The position numbers and the translations under genes were made by a program. A DNA stretch of 64,000 nucleotides from Rhodococcus phenolicus (GTDB taxonomy: Bacteria; Actinomycetota; Actinomycetes; Mycobacteriales; Mycobacteriaceae): positions 1 to 64,000 of the forward strand of contig NZ_LRRH01000040.1 in assembly GCF_001646785.1 (NCBI RefSeq). The letters run 5' to 3'. How positions within the stretch are numbered: position 1 is the stretch's first letter; the number at the start of each line of letters is the position of its first letter. Of this stretch, positions 1-9,989 are shown in pieces. Under the pieces are notes generated by a model. The model was not told the DNA's origin. It saw only the letters and a program-made list of their open reading frames with translations, and searched no databases.

Positions 1-727
1 TTCCGGGACGGTCGACGCGGACGAAACGGTCGACGTTGTCCGTGACCTTCACCCCGGCGAAGTGTTCCCCGGCCGCCTGCGAATCCTTCACGGTCCCAGC
101 GAGATTGAGCCTCAGGCCGCTGATGTAGGGGCAGGGGCGGGCGGGGTCGACGGCGAGCGCTGTCAGAACCGGGAACACCTGCTCGGCGAAATAGCCGGTC
201 AGATGTGCCTTCTCGTCGTCGGACAACTCCGACCAGCGGATGATCGAGATGCCCTCCGCCGCGAGGTCGGGCTGGACCATGTCGAGGAACACCCGGGAAT
301 GCCGATTGGCGATCTCGCGGGTGGACGAAGCGATCAGCGCGAGCTGGGCGCGCGGCGACAGGCCGTCCGCGGAACGTACCGACAGTCCGGTTTCCGCACG
401 GCGTTTCAGGCCCGCGACGCGCACCATGTAGAACTCGTCGAGATTCGAGGCGAAGATCGCGAGGAACTTCGCGCGTTCGAGCAGCGGCAGCGAGGTGTCC
501 TCGGCCAGCGCCAGAACCCGCGCGTTGAAATCGAGCCAGCTCAGTTCGCGATTGAGGTAACGGCCTTCGGGCAGGCCGTCGGTGAGCGCCGGTAGCGCAG
601 CGGCAGCGGGCGGTGCCGCCGGGGAGGAACCGACCCGCGGTGTGGTCGCAGTCGCGACACCGTTCGATGCGAGGCGGTCGGGAGATTCGGAATCGGGCCG
701 TCGATCCGTGCTGTCACCGTTGTTCAC
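1..727 (-). CDS. ppk1: Polyphosphate kinase 1, N-terminal part (cut by window edge)
   Basis: Ppk1 reversibly transfers the ATP gamma-phosphate onto inorganic polyphosphate. Only about 242 N-terminal residues of a roughly 700-residue family are inside the window, so the catalytic histidines are not visible. After a low-complexity Ala/Pro/Ser-rich leader of about 55 residues comes the typical N-domain text '[17 protein letters not shown]', then '[20 protein letters not shown]', both hallmarks of the family. The start is GTG at 727; it overlaps the fbiD stop by four bases (GTGA), implying translational coupling in an fbiD-ppk1 operon, the same order as in mycobacteria. No other start with family-like spacing is visible. 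Identification is firm; the exact start is less so because the leader is not conserved. Confidence 0.93.
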   Translation of the reverse strand, partial: MNNGDSTDRRPDSESPDRLASNGVATATTPRVGSSPAAPPAAAALPALTDGLPEGRYLNRELSWLDFNARVLALAEDTSLPLLERAKFLAIFASNLDEFYMVRVAGLKRRAETGLSVRSADGLSPRAQLALIASSTREIANRHSRVFLDMVQPDLAAEGISIIRWSELSDDEKAHLTGYFAEQVFPVLTALAVDPARPCPYISGLRLNLAGTVKDSQAAGEHFAGVKVTDNVDRFVRVDRPG

Positions 728-1419
728 GGGTTCATTGTGGCAGGAACCGGCGAGCGCAGGGAGCCGAGCGGAAACCCGATACGGCCGAGCGCTGCGGCGG
801 TCGCGGGGCCCACGCCCAGGGACACCGCGCCCGCGAGATCGTCGCCGGTGTCGACGTCGAGCCGGAGCCCGGGCCAGTCACCTTCCAGCGCGAGCGCGCC
901 GGCCGCGATGTGGCGGGCGGCGGAATCCGCTCCGAACCGGGGCTCGAACGGCCGATCGGGGAACGAGTGCACGAGCGCGGACGTGCCGGACCCGGTGTGG
1001 TCGACGACGACCGCCCGGCCGACGCGCCGCGCCTCGGCCAGTGCCTGCGCGAGTTCGGCGGACCGCACGGCGGGCAGATCCGCCTGCAACGCGACGAGGG
1101 TGGCGTCCGGTGTCGATGCCCGCACCCGGACCGCGGCACAGGACAGTGCTGCGTTGAGGGGTTCGGTTCCGGTCGTCACGGCCGAGGGCGGGGGATCGGC
1201 CAGGACGGCGGCACCGCGCGCCCGCGCCGCCCGCGCGACGTCGGGATCCCCTGTGACGACGGTGACGGTGACGTCCTCGAGGTGCAGGGCGGCGGCCAGC
1301 GTGTCCTCGAACATCGCCAGTGCCAGGTCGGCCCGCTCGGAGGGCGTGTAGATCCGCGCCAGCCGCGTCTTCGCCAGGCGCAGGGCCTTGACGGGGATCA
1401 GCACGTGCGGGGCGGTCAT
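724..1419 (-). CDS. fbiD: F420 biosynthesis guanylyltransferase (CofC/FbiD)
   Basis: CofC/FbiD enzymes couple GTP to a phosphorylated three-carbon acid (2-phospholactate in archaea, phosphoenolpyruvate in mycobacteria) as the first step in building the coenzyme F420 side chain. The 231-residue protein starts '[20 protein letters not shown]', the nucleotide-binding start typical of the family, and contains '[20 protein letters not shown]' and a 'LQADLPAV' metal/nucleotide site. The ATG at 1419 is chosen because the conserved beta-strand begins directly there; longer in-frame extensions run through non-conserved intergenic sequence. It is divergent from gpsA and overlaps ppk1. Substrate (PEP or 2-phospholactate) cannot be decided from sequence; PEP is expected from the actinobacterial context. 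Confidence 0.9.
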   Translation of the reverse strand: MTAPHVLIPVKALRLAKTRLARIYTPSERADLALAMFEDTLAAALHLEDVTVTVVTGDPDVARAARARGAAVLADPPPSAVTTGTEPLNAALSCAAVRVRASTPDATLVALQADLPAVRSAELAQALAEARRVGRAVVVDHTGSGTSALVHSFPDRPFEPRFGADSAARHIAAGALALEGDWPGLRLDVDTGDDLAGAVSLGVGPATAAALGRIGFPLGSLRSPVPATMNP

Positions 1420-1582
1420 GGCTCCCGATTCTGCCAGCCCCCGGACGGCGAGGGGGCTCGGTGCCCCGCCGGGCAACGGGAGAACTGACACTCGGGCGGC
1501 TCGCCACCACCGCCTGGGCGATACTGGGGCGACGAGTGGCCGGTGATCCGCCGGCGGTGGTGAGACGAGCGAAGGGGACTGC

Positions 1583-2581
1583 GTGACCAAGGCGACGGTG
1601 TTGGGGGCGGGCTCGTGGGGGACGGCGTTCGCGAAGGTACTGGCCGAGGCCGGTACGGAGGTGACGATCTGGTCGCGTCGCGCAGAGGTCGCCGAGGCGA
1701 TCGGGACCCGGCACGAGAATCCCGGTTATCTTCCGGGCGTCGCGCTTCCCGAATCGCTGCGCGCGACATCCGATCACAGGCTCGCGCTCGACGGTGCGGA
1801 TTTCGTGGTGCTGGCCGTGCCCTCGCAGTCGCTGCGCGACAACCTGCAGGTGTGGCGTGACGACATCGGGCCGGATGTCACGCTCGTCAGCCTCGCCAAG
1901 GGGATCGAACAGGGCACCCTGTTGCGGATGAGTCAGGTGATCGGCCAGGTCACCGGCGCCGAGCAGGACCGCATCGCGGTGCTGTCCGGGCCGAACCTCG
2001 CCCGCGAGATCGCCGAGTGCCAGCCCACCGCGACCGTGATCGCCTGCAGCGACTCCGCTCGCGCAATGCAGATCCAGAAGTCCTGCGCCACAGGATATTT
2101 TCGTCCCTACACGAATTCGGACGTGATCGGCTGCGAGATCGGTGGGGCATGCAAGAACGTCATCGCGCTGGCATGTGGGATGGCCGCGGGTGTGGGTCTG
2201 GGCGACAACACGATTGCCACGATCATCACACGCGGGCTCGCCGAGGTCACCCGGCTCGGGACGGCGCTCGGTGCCAAGCCGGCCACGCTCGCCGGACTCG
2301 CCGGTGTCGGCGATCTGGTGGCCACGTGCACCTCGCCGCTGTCGCGCAACCGGTCGTTCGGTGAACGTCTCGGGCAGGGCGGCTCTCTCGAGAGTGCCCA
2401 GGAAGCCACACACGGTCAGGTCGCCGAAGGCGTCAAGTCGTGTACGTCGGTCCGTGCGCTCGCCGCCAACTACGACGTCGAAATGCCGCTCACGGACGCG
2501 GTGCACAAGGTCTGCTACGAGGGGATGTCGGTGCCCGAGGCGATCGGCCGGTTGCTGGGCCGCCGCACCAAGCCGGAGTGA
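1583..2581 (+). CDS. gpsA: Glycerol-3-phosphate dehydrogenase [NAD(P)+]
   Basis: Reduces dihydroxyacetone phosphate to sn-glycerol 3-phosphate, the backbone for phospholipids. The 332-residue protein has the Rossmann motif GAGSWG at residues 8-13, the second conserved block '[16 protein letters not shown]', and the catalytic lysine in '[13 protein letters not shown]' (K191). Length is normal for the family. GTG at 1583 is preceded by a purine-rich GAAGGGG and puts the dinucleotide fold at the N terminus. A second paralogue (gpdA1) usually exists elsewhere in these genomes; this copy corresponds by neighbourhood to mycobacterial gpdA2. It is the first gene of a run continuing through the gamma-lyase and ddl. 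Confidence 0.95.
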   Translation: MTKATVLGAGSWGTAFAKVLAEAGTEVTIWSRRAEVAEAIGTRHENPGYLPGVALPESLRATSDHRLALDGADFVVLAVPSQSLRDNLQVWRDDIGPDVTLVSLAKGIEQGTLLRMSQVIGQVTGAEQDRIAVLSGPNLAREIAECQPTATVIACSDSARAMQIQKSCATGYFRPYTNSDVIGCEIGGACKNVIALACGMAAGVGLGDNTIATIITRGLAEVTRLGTALGAKPATLAGLAGVGDLVATCTSPLSRNRSFGERLGQGGSLESAQEATHGQVAEGVKSCTSVRALAANYDVEMPLTDAVHKVCYEGMSVPEAIGRLLGRRTKPE

Positions 2582-2588
2582 GGTGGCC

Positions 2589-3749
2589 ATGACGGGTGAT
2601 TCGGTCCTCCCGGGTGATCCGGTGTTCCGGGGTGATTCCACGCGCTGCGTGAAAGCGGTTGCAGCCGAACACGAGCCGGGTGCCTCGTTGCAGCCGGGAC
2701 CGGTGTTCGCTGCGCCCTATCAGCTCGGCCCCGACGAGGACCCGGCGCTGGACAGCTACGCACGTGCCTCGAATCCCGGTTGGCGGGCACTGGAATCGGC
2801 CCTCGCGGAGCTGGAGGGCGCGGCCGCGGCGCGGGTCGTCGGATCCGGTATGTCCGCCGTCACCGTCGCGTTGCGGGCGCTCGCGCAACCGGGCGGCACC
2901 GTCGTCGTCCCGTCCGACGGCTACTACCAGGTCCGCGCGTACGCCCGGGAGTTCCTGGCACCGCACGGCGTGACCGTCGTCGAACTGTCCGCCACGGAGT
3001 TCGGAGACGGCACCCTGACCGATGTCCTGGTCGATGCCCCGGACCGTTCCGTCGTGCTGGCCGAGACACCGTCGAATCCCGGCCTCGACACCGTCGACCT
3101 GCGCGCGATCGCCACCGTGTGCCACATGTGCGACGCGCTGCTGCTCGTCGACAACACGACGGCGACCCCGCTCGGCCAGCAACCGCTCGCGCTCGGCGCG
3201 GACGCCGTGGTCGCGAGCGGCACCAAGTCGCTCAGCGGTCACAGCGACCTGCTGTTCGGGTACCTCGCCGTCGCCGATCCGGCGCTGCTTCCGCGCATCG
3301 ACCGGGAACGGTTGTTCTCCGGGACGGTCCTCGGGCCGTTCGAGACGTGGCTGGCGCATCGCAGCCTCGGGACCGCGGGCCTGCGGTTCGAGAGACAGTG
3401 CGCCAACGCCCTCGCGGTCGCGCGGATGCTGCGATCGCAGTCCGCTGTCGCGGAGGTGCGCTATCCGGGCCTGCCCGACGATCCCGCCCACCCGGTCGCC
3501 TCCGCGCAGATGAGCAGGTTCGGTCCGCTCGTCACCTTCCGTCTCGCCGACGAGCACGCCTTCCACCGGTTCGTCGGTGCGTCCGAGCTGATCGGCTCGG
3601 CGACCAGCTTCGGGGGAATCCACACCACGGCCGACCGGCGCGCACGCTGGGGCGATCGCGTGCCCGCCGGGTTCGTCCGGCTCTCCTGCGGCATCGAGGA
3701 CACCGAGGACCTCCTCGCCGACATCACCGCGGCTCTCCGTGCGGTGTGA
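2589..3749 (+). CDS. Cystathionine gamma-lyase / Cys-Met metabolism PLP enzyme
   Basis: A 386-residue member of the Cys/Met metabolism PLP family, predicted to cleave cystathionine or a related thioether to cysteine, 2-oxobutyrate and ammonia in the cytoplasm. The cofactor lysine is K213 in 'SGTKSLSGHSD'. The PLP-phosphate region 'VGSGMSAVTVALRAL' and the aspartate strand 'LLLVDNTTATPLGQQPL' are present. ATG at 2589 begins seven bases after the gpsA stop. The first 35 residues ('MTGDSVLPGDPVFRGDS...') are poorly conserved, so translation could also begin slightly downstream. Family members differ in reaction (gamma-lyase, gamma-synthase, beta-lyase), and the text does not settle which; gamma-lyase is favoured by overall resemblance and the cysteine theme of the region is not adjacent. 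Confidence 0.85.
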   Translation: MTGDSVLPGDPVFRGDSTRCVKAVAAEHEPGASLQPGPVFAAPYQLGPDEDPALDSYARASNPGWRALESALAELEGAAAARVVGSGMSAVTVALRALAQPGGTVVVPSDGYYQVRAYAREFLAPHGVTVVELSATEFGDGTLTDVLVDAPDRSVVLAETPSNPGLDTVDLRAIATVCHMCDALLLVDNTTATPLGQQPLALGADAVVASGTKSLSGHSDLLFGYLAVADPALLPRIDRERLFSGTVLGPFETWLAHRSLGTAGLRFERQCANALAVARMLRSQSAVAEVRYPGLPDDPAHPVASAQMSRFGPLVTFRLADEHAFHRFVGASELIGSATSFGGIHTTADRRARWGDRVPAGFVRLSCGIEDTEDLLADITAALRAV

Positions 3750-3785
3750 GCCCCACTCGGGTATGGCAGTCGCCCCCGGTGCCGG

Positions 3786-3791
3786 TACGGT
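3786..3791 (+). promoter_or_regulatory. Predicted -10 box for leaderless ddl mRNA
   Basis: TACGGT fits the actinobacterial -10 pattern TANNNT and lies six bases before the GTG at 3798, placing transcription start at or next to the start codon. It lies in the short gap after the gamma-lyase gene, so ddl may have its own promoter in addition to read-through. Inference from spacing only. Confidence 0.5.
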
Positions 3792-3797
3792 TTGTAC

Positions 3798-4904
3798 GTG
3801 AGTACTCCCCGCACCCGGGTGGCTGTCGTGTTCGGCGGCCGCAGCAACGAACATTCCGTGTCCTGCGTGTCCGCGGGCAGCATCCTGCGCAACCTCGATC
3901 CGGAGCTGTACGAGATCGTGCCGATCGGGATCACCACCGACGGTGCGTGGGTGCTCGGCGACTCCGATCCCGCCCAGTTGGCGAAGGCCGGACGCGAACT
4001 GCCCACCGTCGCATCGGACGGTTCGGCGCTCGTACTCACCGCCGACCCCACCCGCAGCGGCGACATCGTCGCACTCGACGAGGGAGAGTTCGGCAAAGTC
4101 CTCGCGTCGGTCGACGTCGTCTTTCCGGTCCTGCACGGCGCATACGGCGAGGACGGCACAATCCAGGGCCTGCTCGAGCTCGCCGGGATCCCGTACGTCG
4201 GTCCGGGGGTGCTCGCCAGCGCCGCCGGAATGGACAAGGAGTTCACGAAGAAGCTGCTGGCCGCCGAGGGCCTGCCGGTCGGTTTCCAGATCGTCCTGCG
4301 CCCGGGCGTCGGCACGCTCACCGAGGAGCAGAAGGAGCAGCTCGGCCTGCCGGTCTTCGTCAAGCCCGCCCGCGGCGGTTCGTCCATCGGCATCAGCCGG
4401 GTCGCCGACTGGGACTCGTTCGACGCGGCACTCGAGAAGGCACGCCGGCACGACCCGAAGGTCATCGTCGAATCCGCGATCGTCGGCCGTGAGGTCGAAT
4501 GCGGAGTGCTCGAGTTCCCGGACGGCGACGTGCGCGCCAGCGTCGTCGCCGAGATCCGCATGCCCGACAACTCCGGCGACCACGAAGCGTTCTACGACTT
4601 CGACACCAAGTACCTCGACGACGTGTGCGAGTTCGACGTGCCCGCCAAGCTCGACGACGACGTCAGCGAAGAACTGCGTGCCCTCGCGGTCCGCGCGTTC
4701 CGCGCCCTCGACTGCCAGGGACTCTCGCGCGTCGACTTCTTCGTCACCGACAACGGACCGGTGATCAACGAGATCAACACGATGCCCGGATTCACGTCGA
4801 TCTCGATGTACCCGCGGATGTGGGAGGCGGCGGGCATCGGCTACGGCGAACTCGTCTCGATCCTCGTACAGACCGCCCTGGCCCGGGGCACCGGACTGCG
4901 CTGA
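3798..4904 (+). CDS. ddl: D-alanine--D-alanine ligase
   Basis: Joins two D-alanines with ATP to make the dipeptide for the peptidoglycan stem. The 368-residue ATP-grasp protein shows '[20 protein letters not shown]' at the N terminus, the flexible loop and ATP-binding lysine region '[17 protein letters not shown]', and the metal-binding end '[17 protein letters not shown]'. GTG at 3798 is preferred over a TTG two codons earlier because a -10-like TACGGT sits six bases upstream. It is followed after 59 bases by proA with its own predicted promoter. The protein is the target of D-cycloserine, a family fact rather than something visible here. Confidence 0.96.
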   Translation: MSTPRTRVAVVFGGRSNEHSVSCVSAGSILRNLDPELYEIVPIGITTDGAWVLGDSDPAQLAKAGRELPTVASDGSALVLTADPTRSGDIVALDEGEFGKVLASVDVVFPVLHGAYGEDGTIQGLLELAGIPYVGPGVLASAAGMDKEFTKKLLAAEGLPVGFQIVLRPGVGTLTEEQKEQLGLPVFVKPARGGSSIGISRVADWDSFDAALEKARRHDPKVIVESAIVGREVECGVLEFPDGDVRASVVAEIRMPDNSGDHEAFYDFDTKYLDDVCEFDVPAKLDDDVSEELRALAVRAFRALDCQGLSRVDFFVTDNGPVINEINTMPGFTSISMYPRMWEAAGIGYGELVSILVQTALARGTGLR

Positions 4905-4950
4905 CAACCCGGGACCCGGGCGGGGCCGCCGGCCCCACCGCCGCGGCGAC

Positions 4951-4956
4951 TACTCT
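4951..4956 (+). promoter_or_regulatory. Predicted -10 box for leaderless proA mRNA
   Basis: TACTCT lies exactly seven bases before the proA ATG, the typical distance for a leaderless transcript in this group. The gap upstream also holds a GC-rich hairpin-like stretch (GGGGCC/GGCCCC, about 4925-4937) that could end ddl transcription. Confidence 0.55.
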
Positions 4957-4963
4957 GTCCACC

Positions 4964-6256
4964 ATGACTGCCGTGACTCCCGACACCCCCGGAACGGACG
5001 CTGTATCGGACAGCGGGGACATCCGCGAGGCCGTGCACGCCGCGGCCCGTCGCGCCCGCGTCGCGTCCCGTCGTCTCGCGCTGCTGACCACCGCCGAAAA
5101 GGACGCTGCGCTGCACGCGGCAGCCGATGCCGTGCTCGCCGCGGCGGACGCCGTGCTGGCCGCGAACACCGCGGACGTCGACGCCGCGCGCGAATCCGGC
5201 ACCGAGGAGTCGCTCCTGGACCGGCTGCGGCTGACCCAGGCCCGGATCGAGGGCATCGCGTCGGGCCTGCGACAGGTCGCCGGCCTGCCCGACCCGGTCG
5301 GCGAGGTGGTACGCGGTTCGACGCTGCCGAACGGTCTCGAGATCCGGCAGAGGAGAGTGCCGCTCGGCGTCGTGGCCATGGTGTACGAAGCCCGGCCCAA
5401 TGTCACCGTCGACGCGTTCGGCCTGACCCTCAAGTCCGGCAACGCGGCGCTGCTGCGTGGCTCCTCGTCGGCGAAGCGGTCCAATGCGGCGCTGGTCGCG
5501 GCGCTGCGCGGCGCGCTCGAGGCGCAGGGCCTGCCCGCCGATGCCGTGCAGCTGCTGCCGAGCGAGGACCGTTCGTCGGTCACCCATCTGATCCAGGCGC
5601 GCGGCCTGGTCGACGTGGTCGTCCCGCGGGGCGGCGCGGGCCTGATCTCCGCGGTCGTGCGCGATGCGACGGTGCCGACCATCGAGACCGGTGTGGGGAA
5701 CTGCCACGTGTACGTGCACGCGGCCGCGGACCTCGCGATGGCCGAGAAGATCGTCGTCAACGCGAAGACCCGTCGGCCCAGCGTGTGCAACACGGTCGAG
5801 ACGGTGCTCGTGGACAAGGCGATCGCGGACACCGCGGTTCCGCAGCTGCTGTCGGTGCTGCAGGCCCACAGTGTCGTCGTGCACGGCGACCTGCCCGGCC
5901 TGGTCCCGGCGACGGAGGCGGACTGGTCGGAGGAGTACCTGACGCTCGACGTGGCACTGGCTGTCGTCGACGATCTGGATGCCGCGGTCGAGCACATCGA
6001 TCGTTACGGCACCGGCCACACCGAGGCGATCGTCACCTCGGATCTGGCGGCGGCCCGGGAGTTCACCGCGCGGGTCGATGCCGCAGCGGTTATGGTCAAC
6101 GCTTCGACCGCCTTCACCGACGGCGAGCAGTTCGGGTTCGGTGCCGAGATCGGCATCTCCACCCAGAAACTGCACGCCCGCGGCCCGATGGGCTTGCCGG
6201 AGCTGACCTCCACCAAGTGGGTGGTGTGGGGCGACGGCCACACCCGCCCGGCCTGA
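4964..6256 (+). CDS. proA: Gamma-glutamyl phosphate reductase
   Basis: NADPH-dependent reduction of gamma-glutamyl phosphate to glutamate semialdehyde, the second step of proline synthesis. The 430-residue aldehyde-dehydrogenase-fold protein has '[20 protein letters not shown]', '[18 protein letters not shown]', the catalytic cysteine in '[15 protein letters not shown]' and the terminal '[20 protein letters not shown]', all typical. The ATG is chosen because a -10 box is seven bases upstream. An N-terminal extension of about 20 residues before the first conserved helix is variable. proB is not in the window. Downstream comes moxR after 15 bases. Confidence 0.96.
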   Translation: MTAVTPDTPGTDAVSDSGDIREAVHAAARRARVASRRLALLTTAEKDAALHAAADAVLAAADAVLAANTADVDAARESGTEESLLDRLRLTQARIEGIASGLRQVAGLPDPVGEVVRGSTLPNGLEIRQRRVPLGVVAMVYEARPNVTVDAFGLTLKSGNAALLRGSSSAKRSNAALVAALRGALEAQGLPADAVQLLPSEDRSSVTHLIQARGLVDVVVPRGGAGLISAVVRDATVPTIETGVGNCHVYVHAAADLAMAEKIVVNAKTRRPSVCNTVETVLVDKAIADTAVPQLLSVLQAHSVVVHGDLPGLVPATEADWSEEYLTLDVALAVVDDLDAAVEHIDRYGTGHTEAIVTSDLAAAREFTARVDAAAVMVNASTAFTDGEQFGFGAEIGISTQKLHARGPMGLPELTSTKWVVWGDGHTRPA

Positions 6257-6271
6257 TCGAAAGGACCCAGC

Positions 6272-7174
6272 GTGGATCGTGCGCTGCCGACCACTCCGCC
6301 GATCTTCGCCGACGTCGACGATGTGATCGCGCGTCTCGCGGAGACGGGTTACCTCGCCGACAAGGCGACCGCCACCGCCGTGTTCCTCGCAGACCGGCTG
6401 GGCAAGCCGCTGCTCATCGAGGGACCGGCCGGTGTCGGTAAGACCGAACTGGCGCGTGCGGTCGCGTCGACCTCGGGTGCCGAACTGGTGCGCCTGCAGT
6501 GCTACGAGGGTGTCGACGAGTCCCGCGCGCTGTACGAGTGGAACCACGCCAAGCAGATCCTGCGGATCCAGTCGGCGGGTGCGAGTGCCGCGAGCGGAAC
6601 GAGCGAATCCTGGGATTCGACGAAGCAGGACGTGTTCTCCGAGGAGTTCCTGCTCTCGCGTCCGCTGCTGACGGCGATCCGCCGGGAGGACCCGACCGTG
6701 CTGCTCGTCGACGAGGTCGACAAGGCGGACGTGGAGATCGAGGGTCTGCTGCTCGAGGTGCTCAGCGACTTCGCGGTCACCGTCCCCGAGCTCGGGACGA
6801 TCCGCGCGGTGCGCAAACCGTTCGCGGTGCTCACGTCGAACGCGGCGCGGGAGCTGTCCGAGGCGCTCAAGCGCCGCTGCCTGTTCCTGCACCTGGATTT
6901 CCCCGACGCGGAACTCGAACGCCGGATCCTGGCGAGCCGGGTGCCGGAGCTGCCCGAGGCCGTCGCCGAACAGCTCGTGCGCACCGTTCGGGTCCTGCGC
7001 GGCATGCAGCTCAAGAAGCTGCCGTCGGTGGCCGAGACGATCGACTGGGGCCGGACGCTGCTGGCGCTCGGACTCGACACCCTCGACGACGCGGCGGTCC
7101 GCACCACGCTCGGGGTTGTGCTCAAACACCAGTCCGATCAGCAGCGTGCCGCGGCCGAGCTGCGGCTGAACTGA
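6272..7174 (+). CDS. MoxR-family AAA+ ATPase
   Basis: A 300-residue AAA+ chaperone of the MoxR family. Walker A is GPAGVGKT at residues 51-58 and Walker B is 'VLLVDEVDKAD' with D147 and E148; sensor 1 is 'AVLTSNAARELSEALKRRC'. MoxR ATPases work with von Willebrand A proteins to insert metals or assemble enzyme complexes, and such a protein is encoded one base downstream, so the two are almost certainly partners. The client is unknown; in carboxydotrophs the related CoxD/CoxE pair matures CO dehydrogenase, but no molybdenum hydroxylase genes are in the window. GTG at 6272 follows an AAAGGAC ribosome-binding site. Confidence 0.9.
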   Translation: MDRALPTTPPIFADVDDVIARLAETGYLADKATATAVFLADRLGKPLLIEGPAGVGKTELARAVASTSGAELVRLQCYEGVDESRALYEWNHAKQILRIQSAGASAASGTSESWDSTKQDVFSEEFLLSRPLLTAIRREDPTVLLVDEVDKADVEIEGLLLEVLSDFAVTVPELGTIRAVRKPFAVLTSNAARELSEALKRRCLFLHLDFPDAELERRILASRVPELPEAVAEQLVRTVRVLRGMQLKKLPSVAETIDWGRTLLALGLDTLDDAAVRTTLGVVLKHQSDQQRAAAELRLN

Positions 7175-7175
7175 C

Positions 7176-8657
7176 ATGGCCGGCGCACGCCCGCCCGGGC
7201 ACACCTCCGGACCGGCCGGTCCGCACGGGCAGAGCCGAGGACCCGCCGCTCCGCACGGGCTGCCCGGGCACCTCGTCGGGTTCGTCGAGGCGCTGCGCCG
7301 GCGCGGCATCGCCGTCGGGCCGTCGGAGACCGTCGACGCCGGTCAGGTGATGACGGTGCTGGACCTGCTCGACCGTGAGGCGCTGCGGGAAGGGCTCGCG
7401 TGCACCCTGCTGCGCCGGCCCACCCACCGGGCCACCTTCGACGCCCTGTTCGACCTGTGGTTTCCCGCTGCCGTCGGGCAGCGCGAAACCGGGGGGATCG
7501 ATCCGTCGCTGCCGCGCACCCCGGACGGCGAGATCGACCTCGAGGCGCTGCGCGATCTGATCGCCGAACTGCTGTCCGACGAGTCACCCGAAGCGCTCGA
7601 ACTGACCGAGATGCTCACCACGCAGCTCGTCGAGGAACTCGGTCAGTACAAATCCGGCAACGGCCCGTCGTTCTCCGCCTATCAGGCGCTGCGGGACGTC
7701 AAACCCGAAACCCTCCTCAACCGCATCCTCGAGGGCCTGCTGGGCAACGGCTCGTCGAAGGAACACGAACCGGCCGGCGACTACGCGACCGAGGTCGCGC
7801 GCCGCACCGCCGCACGGCGGGTCGCCGATTTCCGGGCGATGGTCGAGCGGGAGACGCGCCGCCGCACCGCCGAACAGGTCGGGCGCGACCGCGTCGAGAA
7901 GTACGGGGTGCCGAAGCTGGCCGAGGAGGTCGACTTCCTGCGCGCCTCCGACGCCGAGCTGACGGCGTTGCGCCGCAGCGTGACACCGCTGGCCCGGCTG
8001 CTGGCGAGCCGGCTCGCGGCCCGTCGTCGCCGTGCCCGGGCGGGTGCCATCGACCTGCGACGTACCCTGCGCAAGTCGATGTCGACCGGTGGTGTGCCCA
8101 TCGATCTGGTCAACCGCAAACCGCGCCCGGCCCGCCCGGAACTGGTGGTGTTGTGCGATGTCTCCGGATCGGTCGCCGGGTTCTCGCACTTCACGCTGCT
8201 GTTGGTGCACGCGCTGCGCGAGCAGTTCACGCGGGTGCGGGTGTTCGCGTTCATCGACACCACCGACGAGGTCACCGACTACTTCTCCGCCGGCGCCGAT
8301 CTGGGAACGTCGATGTCGCGGATGCTGCGGGAGGCCGATCTCATCGCGTACGACGGGCACTCGGACTACGGCAACGCGATCGGGGTGTTCGCCGAGAAGT
8401 ACGCGCACAGCCTCACCAGCCGCAGTTCGCTGCTGATCCTCGGCGACGGACGCACCAACTACCGCAATCCGAATCTCGAGGCGCTCGAGCACCTGGTGAC
8501 GGTCGCGCGGCACGCGCACTGGCTCAATCCGGAGCCGCGCGGGCAGTGGGGTGCAGGCGACTCCGCGGCGAAGGCGTACAGCGAGGTCGTCACGATGCAC
8601 GAGTGCCGGTCCGCGCAGCAGCTCGCGGCCGTCGTGTCGAACCTCCTGCCCGTCTGA
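7176..8657 (+). CDS. CoxE-like von Willebrand factor A domain protein
   Basis: A 493-residue VWA protein (CoxE-like). The N terminus is a Gly/Pro/His-rich stretch of about 28 residues before 'GLPGHLVGFVEALRRRGIAVGPSE', the typical start of the family's helical region. The metal-ion-dependent adhesion site DxSxS is D328-S330-S332 in 'VLCDVSGSVAGFSH'. Its start is one base after the moxR stop, so the two are translated as a unit. The pair probably forms an ATP-driven chaperone or metal-insertion machine; the substrate cannot be named from the sequence. The ATG at 7176 is supported by adjacency, but initiation at a later in-frame codon inside the Gly/Pro stretch is possible. Confidence 0.88.
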   Translation: MAGARPPGHTSGPAGPHGQSRGPAAPHGLPGHLVGFVEALRRRGIAVGPSETVDAGQVMTVLDLLDREALREGLACTLLRRPTHRATFDALFDLWFPAAVGQRETGGIDPSLPRTPDGEIDLEALRDLIAELLSDESPEALELTEMLTTQLVEELGQYKSGNGPSFSAYQALRDVKPETLLNRILEGLLGNGSSKEHEPAGDYATEVARRTAARRVADFRAMVERETRRRTAEQVGRDRVEKYGVPKLAEEVDFLRASDAELTALRRSVTPLARLLASRLAARRRRARAGAIDLRRTLRKSMSTGGVPIDLVNRKPRPARPELVVLCDVSGSVAGFSHFTLLLVHALREQFTRVRVFAFIDTTDEVTDYFSAGADLGTSMSRMLREADLIAYDGHSDYGNAIGVFAEKYAHSLTSRSSLLILGDGRTNYRNPNLEALEHLVTVARHAHWLNPEPRGQWGAGDSAAKAYSEVVTMHECRSAQQLAAVVSNLLPV

Positions 8658-8669
8658 GCCGCCGGCCGG

Positions 8670-9167
8670 TCAACGTCGGGTGATCCACACGGTGATGTCG
8701 GCGTGCACCACCTCGGTGCCGTTCTTGTCGCCGATCGACACGGGGATCGTCAGCTCGGCGCCGCCGGTGTCCCCGGTGATCGTCTCGAAGTCGGGCAGGT
8801 CCGTCAGCTGTGCGACCGCGTGCAGGCCGGTCGTCGCCTTCGTGAGGTAGCGGGTGGTCATCGCTTTCGGGATCCAGCGGTGTGTGGTGGGCACGGTCGC
8901 TTCGGCGAGCATTCCCATGGCGGCCTCGGCCAGGTTGCAGGCGGCGATCGCGTGGAAGGTGCCCAGGTGGTTGTGCACGCCCCACCACTTCGGCGCCCGC
9001 ACTTCGCACCGGCCGGGTTCGAGGAGCGTCACGCGGGGCAGGACGGTCGCGAAGTAGGGCACCCGCGCACACATGCCGAGCGAGAAGAGCGCGGATCCGA
9101 GAGGTGTCGAGCCGAACGGTCCACCGGAGAGGCGGGTCCAGGCGCGGTAGGTCGGAGTGGTCGTCAT
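8670..9167 (-). CDS. DUF4442 hotdog-fold thioesterase-like protein
   Basis: A 165-residue protein of the DUF4442 type, a hotdog-fold family related to acyl-CoA thioesterases of the PaaI group. The central helix and active-site neighbourhood resemble '[26 protein letters not shown]'. No signal peptide or membrane segment is seen. It converges on the VWA gene (12-base gap) and diverges from nadD. A perfect inverted repeat lies nine bases upstream of the ATG, so expression is probably controlled by a dimeric repressor, perhaps sensing an acyl-CoA. The substrate is unknown. Confidence 0.8.
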   Translation of the reverse strand: MTTTPTYRAWTRLSGGPFGSTPLGSALFSLGMCARVPYFATVLPRVTLLEPGRCEVRAPKWWGVHNHLGTFHAIAACNLAEAAMGMLAEATVPTTHRWIPKAMTTRYLTKATTGLHAVAQLTDLPDFETITGDTGGAELTIPVSIGDKNGTEVVHADITVWITRR

Positions 9168-9175
9168 GCCCGAAC

Positions 9176-9191
9176 CTTACTACCGAGTAAG
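9176..9191. promoter_or_regulatory. Inverted repeat, candidate repressor operator
   Basis: CTTACT-ACCG-AGTAAG is a perfect 6+6 inverted repeat with a four-base spacer, strikingly AT-rich in this GC-rich DNA. It lies just upstream of the DUF4442 start and about 70 bases before nadD. Shape and size suit a TetR-family dimer. No regulator gene is adjacent, so the cognate protein must be elsewhere. Confidence 0.55.
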
Positions 9192-9246
9192 TTCGTAGGG
9201 GTAGCGCGGCCGAACCCGCGACGGCGTCGGCCCGCCGGTGAACCCG

Positions 9247-9252
9247 TAAGCT
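9247..9252 (+). promoter_or_regulatory. Predicted -10 box for nadD
   Basis: TAAGCT lies eight bases before GTG 9261, consistent with an essentially leaderless message for the nadD-rsfS-gpgP-octT operon. Confidence 0.45.
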
Positions 9253-9260
9253 GGTCAACC

Positions 9261-9989
9261 GTGCAACAGCCATCCGACCTGCAACCCGCGCTCCGCCGGC
9301 GCGTGGGTGTCATGGGCGGCACCTTCGATCCGATCCACCACGGCCACCTCGTGGCGGCCAGCGAGGTCGCCGACCGTTTCGGCCTCGACGAAGTGATCTT
9401 CGTACCGACCGGGCAGCCGTGGCAGAAATCCGACCGTCACGTCAGCTCCGCCGAGGACCGCTACCTGATGACGGTCATCGCGACCGCCTCCAACCCGCGG
9501 TTCTCCGTCAGTCGCGTCGACATCGACCGTGGCAAGCCCACCTACACGGTCGACACCCTGCGGGACCTGCACGACCGGCTCCCCGACGCCGAGCTCTACT
9601 TCATCACCGGAGCGGACGCGCTCGCGTCGATCCTGTCCTGGCAGGAATGGCAGGGGCTGTTCGACCGGGCCAGATTCGTCGGTGTGTCCCGCCCGGGATA
9701 CGACCTCCACATCGAGCACCTCGCCGGGCACCTCGAAGGCCTGCCCGCCGACGCGGTGAGCCTCGTCGAGATCCCGGCCCTGGCTATCTCGTCGACGGAC
9801 TGCCGCACGCGGGTGAGCGCGAACCGCCCCGTGTGGTACCTCGTTCCCGACGGGGTGGTGCAGTACATCAGCAAACGCAATCTGTATCGTCCGCAGGATT
9901 CGCGGCGGCCGGACGGGGCCGCCGCGGTGACCGACCCGCAGACGGTCCGCAGCGGGACCTCCGCAATCGAGAGAAAGAGCACGCAGTGA
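9261..9989 (+). CDS. nadD: Nicotinate-nucleotide adenylyltransferase
   Basis: Adenylates nicotinate mononucleotide to deamido-NAD in NAD synthesis. The 242-residue protein carries the nucleotidyltransferase signature '[20 protein letters not shown]' and the second block '[10 protein letters not shown]', where the usual ISSTxIR is slightly altered (Cys in place of Ile). GTG 9261 is chosen because it gives 17 residues before VMGGTFDP, as in mycobacterial homologues, and has a -10 box just upstream; a later start is possible. The C terminus has about 30 extra, poorly conserved residues. It overlaps rsfS by four bases. Confidence 0.94.
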   Translation: MQQPSDLQPALRRRVGVMGGTFDPIHHGHLVAASEVADRFGLDEVIFVPTGQPWQKSDRHVSSAEDRYLMTVIATASNPRFSVSRVDIDRGKPTYTVDTLRDLHDRLPDAELYFITGADALASILSWQEWQGLFDRARFVGVSRPGYDLHIEHLAGHLEGLPADAVSLVEIPALAISSTDCRTRVSANRPVWYLVPDGVVQYISKRNLYRPQDSRRPDGAAAVTDPQTVRSGTSAIERKSTQ

